Under the pieces are notes generated by a model. That model did no database searches. It was not told the origin of the DNA and was given only the letters and a program-made list of their open reading frames with translations. The position numbers and the translations under genes are program-made. This document shows, piece after piece, positions 60,908-64,000 of a DNA stretch of 64,000 nucleotides. Origin of the DNA: Klebsiella grimontii (GTDB lineage: Bacteria > Pseudomonadota > Gammaproteobacteria > Enterobacterales > Enterobacteriaceae); the NCBI RefSeq assembly GCF_900200035.1, contig NZ_FZTC01000014.1, positions 310,001-374,000 on the forward strand. Reading direction: 5' to 3'. Each line of letters starts with the position of its first letter. Position 1 is the first letter of the stretch.

Positions 60908-63571
60908 TTACCCTTTATCGTTTGGATTGAGGGCCTCTGTCAACCGTTGTTGCACTTCTTGCTGTAGCTCATTATTAAGGGCGCGCCGGTCTGCGGTGGC
61001 GATTATAAATAAATCTTCTACTCGCTCACCAATTGTCGTAATTCGCGCCCCGTGGAGCGAAATGCCGAGGTCGGCAAACACCTGGCCGACGCGCGCTAAC
61101 AGACCCGGCTGATCGAGAGCAATCAGCTCAAGAAAGGATTTCCGGTCGGTATGCGTCGGCAGGAAATTCACCTCCGTCGGCACGGAAAAATGCCTCAGCT
61201 TCGCCGCCTGACGACGGGGCGCCGGTGGCTGCCAGCTGCGCTGGCTGAGGGTCTGTTCCAGGCCCACGCGGATCATCTCGTGCCTGTCGGCGGAAAGCGG
61301 GCTGCCGTCCGGCTCAAGAACGATAAAGGTATCCATCGCCATGCCGTCGCGGGTGGTGAAGATCTGCGCATCGTGAACGCTAAGATTGCGGCGATCCAGC
61401 TCGCCGCAAACGGCGGCAAAGAGGTAAGGGCGGTCCGGACTCCAGATAAAAATCTCGGTGCCGCCGCGCGTGGCGTGGGAACTGAGCAGGATCATCGGCT
61501 TGCTGAGATCGTGCTTCAGTAGATTGCGCGCATGCCAGGCGAGCTGGTTTGGCGTATGGCGCACAAAGTAGTTGGCGCGGCAGCGGTTCCAGATTTGGTG
61601 CAGCGCCTGTTCATTGATATTTTCCATCCGCAGCAGCGCCAGCGCCTGTAGCTGATGGTGACGCACCCGCTCGCGCATATCCGGCGTGTTTTGCATCCCC
61701 CGGCGCAGCTGTTTTTCGGTGGCGAAATAGAGCTCGCGCAGCAGGCTCTGCTTCCAGCTGTTCCACAGGTTTTCGTTGGTGGCACAGATATCGGCGACGG
61801 TCAGACAGACCAGATAGTGCAGACGATTTTCCGTTTGCACCTCTTCGGCGAACTGCTTGATCACTTCCGGATCCTGAATATCGCGACGCTGGGCGGTAAC
61901 CGACATCAGCAAATGATGGCGCACCAGCCAGGCGACCAGTTGGGTTTCGCGCGAGTTAAGGCCGTGAAGCTCGGCGAATTTCAGTACGTCCTGCGCGCCG
62001 AGAATCGAATGGTCGCCGCCGCGCCCTTTGGCGATATCGTGAAAGAGGGCGGCGATAAGGATCAGCTCCGGATGCGTCAGGCGCGGCCACAGTTCCACGC
62101 ACAGCGGATGGCGGCTACGGGTCTCTTCTTTGGCGAAGCTCTCAAGCTTCAGCAGCACGCGGATGGTGTGTTCATCAACGGTATAGGCGTGAAACAGATC
62201 GAACTGCATCTGGCCGACAATATGCGACCATTGCGGCATATAGGCCCACAGCACGCTATGGCGGTGCATCGGCAGCAGCCCGCGGCTTACCGCGCCCTGA
62301 TGGCGCAGCATACTGAGGAACAGGGTCCGCGCTTCCGGAATGTAGCAAAGCGGCTGCGTCAGATGACGGCGGGCGTGGCGCAGATGGCGAAGCGTGGTGG
62401 AGTAAATGCCGGTGATGCTGCTGTTGCGCACCATCGTATAGAACATGCGCAGAATGGCCTGCGGTTCACGGATAAACAGCGTGTCATCGCGCAGATCGAT
62501 AAGCGTGCCGCGCAGTTGAAAATCATCATCAATCGGTCGCGGCTTCTCATCCTCGGTGAGCGCGAGAATCGCTTCTTCGAACAGCTGGATCAGCATTTGG
62601 TTCAGCTCGCTCACCCGACGGGTGACGCGGAAGAAATCCTTCATCATATGCTCAATCGGCTGGTTGCTTTCGCCTTCATAGCGCAGACGGCGGGCGACGC
62701 TGAACTGCCTGTCGAACAGCAGGCGATTATCGTAGCGGTTGAGCTCAAGATGTAGCGCAAAGCGAATGCGCCAGAGCTGATGCAGGCATTCGTTAAGCTC
62801 GTTGCGTTCGGCTTCGGTCAGAAAGCCGAAGCCGACCATTTCATCAAGCGAGGTGGCGCCGAAATGGCGGCGCGCGATCCACTGTAGGGTGTGGATATCG
62901 CGCAGGCCGCCCGGGCTGCTTTTCACGTCCGGCTCCAGGTTGTAGCTGGTCCCGTGATAGCGCTGATGGCGTACATTCTGCTCTTCAACTTTTGCCGCAA
63001 AGAACTTTTCCGATGGCCAGAAGCCGTCGCTGAATATGTGCTTTTGTAGTTCAAGGAACAGCGCGACGTCGCCAATAAGCAGACGCGATTCAATCAGATT
63101 GGTGGCGACGCTGAGGTCCGACAGCCCCTCCAGCAGGCACTCTTCGAGGGTGCGCACGCTGTGGCCGACTTCCAGTTTAATATCCCACAGCAGCGTCAGC
63201 AGCTCGCCGACCTTTTGCGCCTGCTCATCGGGGAGCTTTTTGCGGCTCAATATCAGCAGATCGATATCAGAAAGCGGGTGCAGTTCGCCGCGGCCGTAAC
63301 CGCCGACGGCGACCAGCGCGATGTCGTTAATGGAACCGAAACCGTACTCGACCCACAGCCGCTGGAGCAGCTGATCGATAAATTCGGTACGTGCTTCAAT
63401 CAATCTTTCCGCGGCAATACCGCTATCAAAAGCCTCGCCCAGCCAGCGCTGAAAAGCGTCGATAAGCGCCTTAATCGTCGCGCAATTGAAATCACTTTTT
63501 GGCCACTCGCCCGGATTTTCTGGCTGAGCGGACAGGTCAGGGGGGACAGTATTAGATAAAGAGTTGCTCAT
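60908..63571 (-). CDS. glnD: PII uridylyltransferase / uridylyl-removing enzyme GlnD
   Basis: 887 residues (E. coli 890). Nitrogen sensor that uridylylates and deuridylylates PII (GlnB/GlnK) in response to glutamine. Nucleotidyltransferase motif [16 protein letters not shown] (about 91-106), HD domain [15 protein letters not shown] (about 510), and two C-terminal ACT domains (about 705-790 and 815-887). Two terminator-like hairpins separate it from map, so it likely has its own promoter close to the start. Confidence 0.98.
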   Translation of the reverse strand: MSNSLSNTVPPDLSAQPENPGEWPKSDFNCATIKALIDAFQRWLGEAFDSGIAAERLIEARTEFIDQLLQRLWVEYGFGSINDIALVAVGGYGRGELHPLSDIDLLILSRKKLPDEQAQKVGELLTLLWDIKLEVGHSVRTLEECLLEGLSDLSVATNLIESRLLIGDVALFLELQKHIFSDGFWPSEKFFAAKVEEQNVRHQRYHGTSYNLEPDVKSSPGGLRDIHTLQWIARRHFGATSLDEMVGFGFLTEAERNELNECLHQLWRIRFALHLELNRYDNRLLFDRQFSVARRLRYEGESNQPIEHMMKDFFRVTRRVSELNQMLIQLFEEAILALTEDEKPRPIDDDFQLRGTLIDLRDDTLFIREPQAILRMFYTMVRNSSITGIYSTTLRHLRHARRHLTQPLCYIPEARTLFLSMLRHQGAVSRGLLPMHRHSVLWAYMPQWSHIVGQMQFDLFHAYTVDEHTIRVLLKLESFAKEETRSRHPLCVELWPRLTHPELILIAALFHDIAKGRGGDHSILGAQDVLKFAELHGLNSRETQLVAWLVRHHLLMSVTAQRRDIQDPEVIKQFAEEVQTENRLHYLVCLTVADICATNENLWNSWKQSLLRELYFATEKQLRRGMQNTPDMRERVRHHQLQALALLRMENINEQALHQIWNRCRANYFVRHTPNQLAWHARNLLKHDLSKPMILLSSHATRGGTEIFIWSPDRPYLFAAVCGELDRRNLSVHDAQIFTTRDGMAMDTFIVLEPDGSPLSADRHEMIRVGLEQTLSQRSWQPPAPRRQAAKLRHFSVPTEVNFLPTHTDRKSFLELIALDQPGLLARVGQVFADLGISLHGARITTIGERVEDLFIIATADRRALNNELQQEVQQRLTEALNPNDKG

Positions 63572-63603
63572 TGCGCCACCATAAGAAAAAACTATCGCCC
63601 ATA

Positions 63604-63626
63604 AAAAATCGCCGGGAGCGATTTTT
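63604..63626 (-). terminator. Hairpin just upstream of glnD
   Basis: 9-bp stem AAAAATCGC/GCGATTTTT with a 5-nt loop; the A/T ends give a T run on the minus strand. It lies 33 bp before the glnD start, so it would stop map readthrough. Confidence 0.6.
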
Positions 63627-63674
63627 AACGTCGCCTGCGGCGGCCCAAGGGGGGACGGGCAGGACGCCCGTCAT

Positions 63675-63699
63675 AAAAAAGCCGGCTGGCGCCGGCTTT
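63675..63699 (-). terminator. Rho-independent terminator of map
   Basis: 9-bp stem AAAGCCGGC/GCCGGCTTT with a 4-nt loop, followed by a T run on the minus strand (63680-63675). Next to the map stop codon. Confidence 0.88.
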
Positions 63700-63702
63700 T
63701 CA

Positions 63703-64000
63703 TCATTCGTTGTGCGAGATTATCGCCGGGATGGTGTCATCCTTGCGTAACGTCAGTATTTCGCAGCCGTTATCTGTCACCACAATAGTATGCTCATACT
63801 GCGCAGACAAGCTCCGGTCTTTGGTTTTTACCGTCCAGCCGTCTTTCATGCTGCGGATCTCTTTTTTACCCGCGTTGACCATGGGCTCAATGGTAAAGGT
63901 CATGCCGGGTTTGAGCACCACGTTGGTTTCCGGAGAGTCGTAATGCAGCACCTGCGGTTCTTCATGGAAACCGCGGCCGATACCGTGGCCGCAGTACTCG
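63703..64000 (-). CDS. map: Methionine aminopeptidase, C-terminal part (cut by window edge)
   Basis: 98 residues of the C-terminus are visible; the family has 264. The segment starts EYCGHGIGRGFHEEP, holding the metal-binding His (171 in E. coli) and catalytic His178. IEPMVNAG (Glu204) and SAQYEHTIVVT (Glu235) follow. Removes N-terminal Met from new proteins. The rest lies beyond the right window edge. Confidence 0.97.
   Translation of the reverse strand, partial: EYCGHGIGRGFHEEPQVLHYDSPETNVVLKPGMTFTIEPMVNAGKKEIRSMKDGWTVKTKDRSLSAQYEHTIVVTDNGCEILTLRKDDTIPAIISHNE

Noticed and set aside
61655-62755. A 366-codon open frame antisense to glnD
   Set aside because: Antisense shadow of the conserved glnD; no ribosome binding site or family features.

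Overview
The window is a chromosomal segment of an enterobacterium of the Klebsiella group. Most genes are ordinary core genes in an order that, by recall, matches Escherichia coli: speD-speE-yacC-cueO-gcd-hpt-can-yadGHI-yadE-panDCB-folK-pcnB-gluQ-dksA-sfsA-thpR-hrpB, then mrcB-fhuACDB-hemL-clcA-erpA-yadS-btuF-mtn-dgt-degP-cdaR-yaeH-dapD-glnD-map. Between hrpB and mrcB sits a complete pullulanase and type II secretion locus (pulC to pulO, pulA, pulB, pulS), the classical Klebsiella Pul secreton. PulD and PulA look very close to the proteins I remember from K. oxytoca. The species call (K. oxytoca complex or a close relative) is inference. No rRNA, tRNA, CRISPR array, prophage or insertion sequence was seen.

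Layout. 1-1415: polyamine synthesis (speD cut by the window edge, speE). 1566-3691: an accessory two-gene operon that I do not know from E. coli. It encodes a small lipoprotein and an exported coiled-coil protein with 14-residue repeats and an FKBP-like domain. 3958-8506: yacC (a soluble PulS/OutS-family protein), the copper oxidase gene cueO with a clear CueR-type promoter, and the glucose dehydrogenase gcd. 8710-13633: hpt, can, the yadGH ABC exporter, yadI and the deacetylase yadE. 13635-23127: pantothenate and folate genes, RNA-processing genes and dksA. The E. coli yad fimbrial genes are absent between panB and folK, and pcnB has the unusual AUU start.

23128-39858: the pul region. It begins with a 124-bp tandem array of REP/BIME elements that runs into the stop codon of pulO. 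The operon pulC-D-E-F-G-H-I-J-K-L-M-N-O is read leftward and is tightly overlapped. It diverges from pulA-pulB across a 335-bp promoter region with MalT-like boxes. The pilotin gene pulS closes the locus. PulA is a surface lipoprotein exported by the secreton. PulS escorts the secretin PulD to the outer membrane. The outer-membrane pore (D), ATPase (E), inner-membrane platform (C, F, L, M), pseudopilins (G-K) and prepilin peptidase (O) are all present and uninterrupted.

40431-64000: PBP1B, ferrichrome uptake (fhuACDB behind a Fur-like site), heme precursor synthesis, chloride/proton exchange, Fe-S assembly, B12 binding protein and MTA/SAH nucleosidase, dGTPase, the sigma-E-type degP promoter and degP, cdaR, yaeH, dapD, glnD and the C-terminal part of map. 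A 133-bp nested palindrome between btuF and yadS is the most striking unexplained non-coding element.
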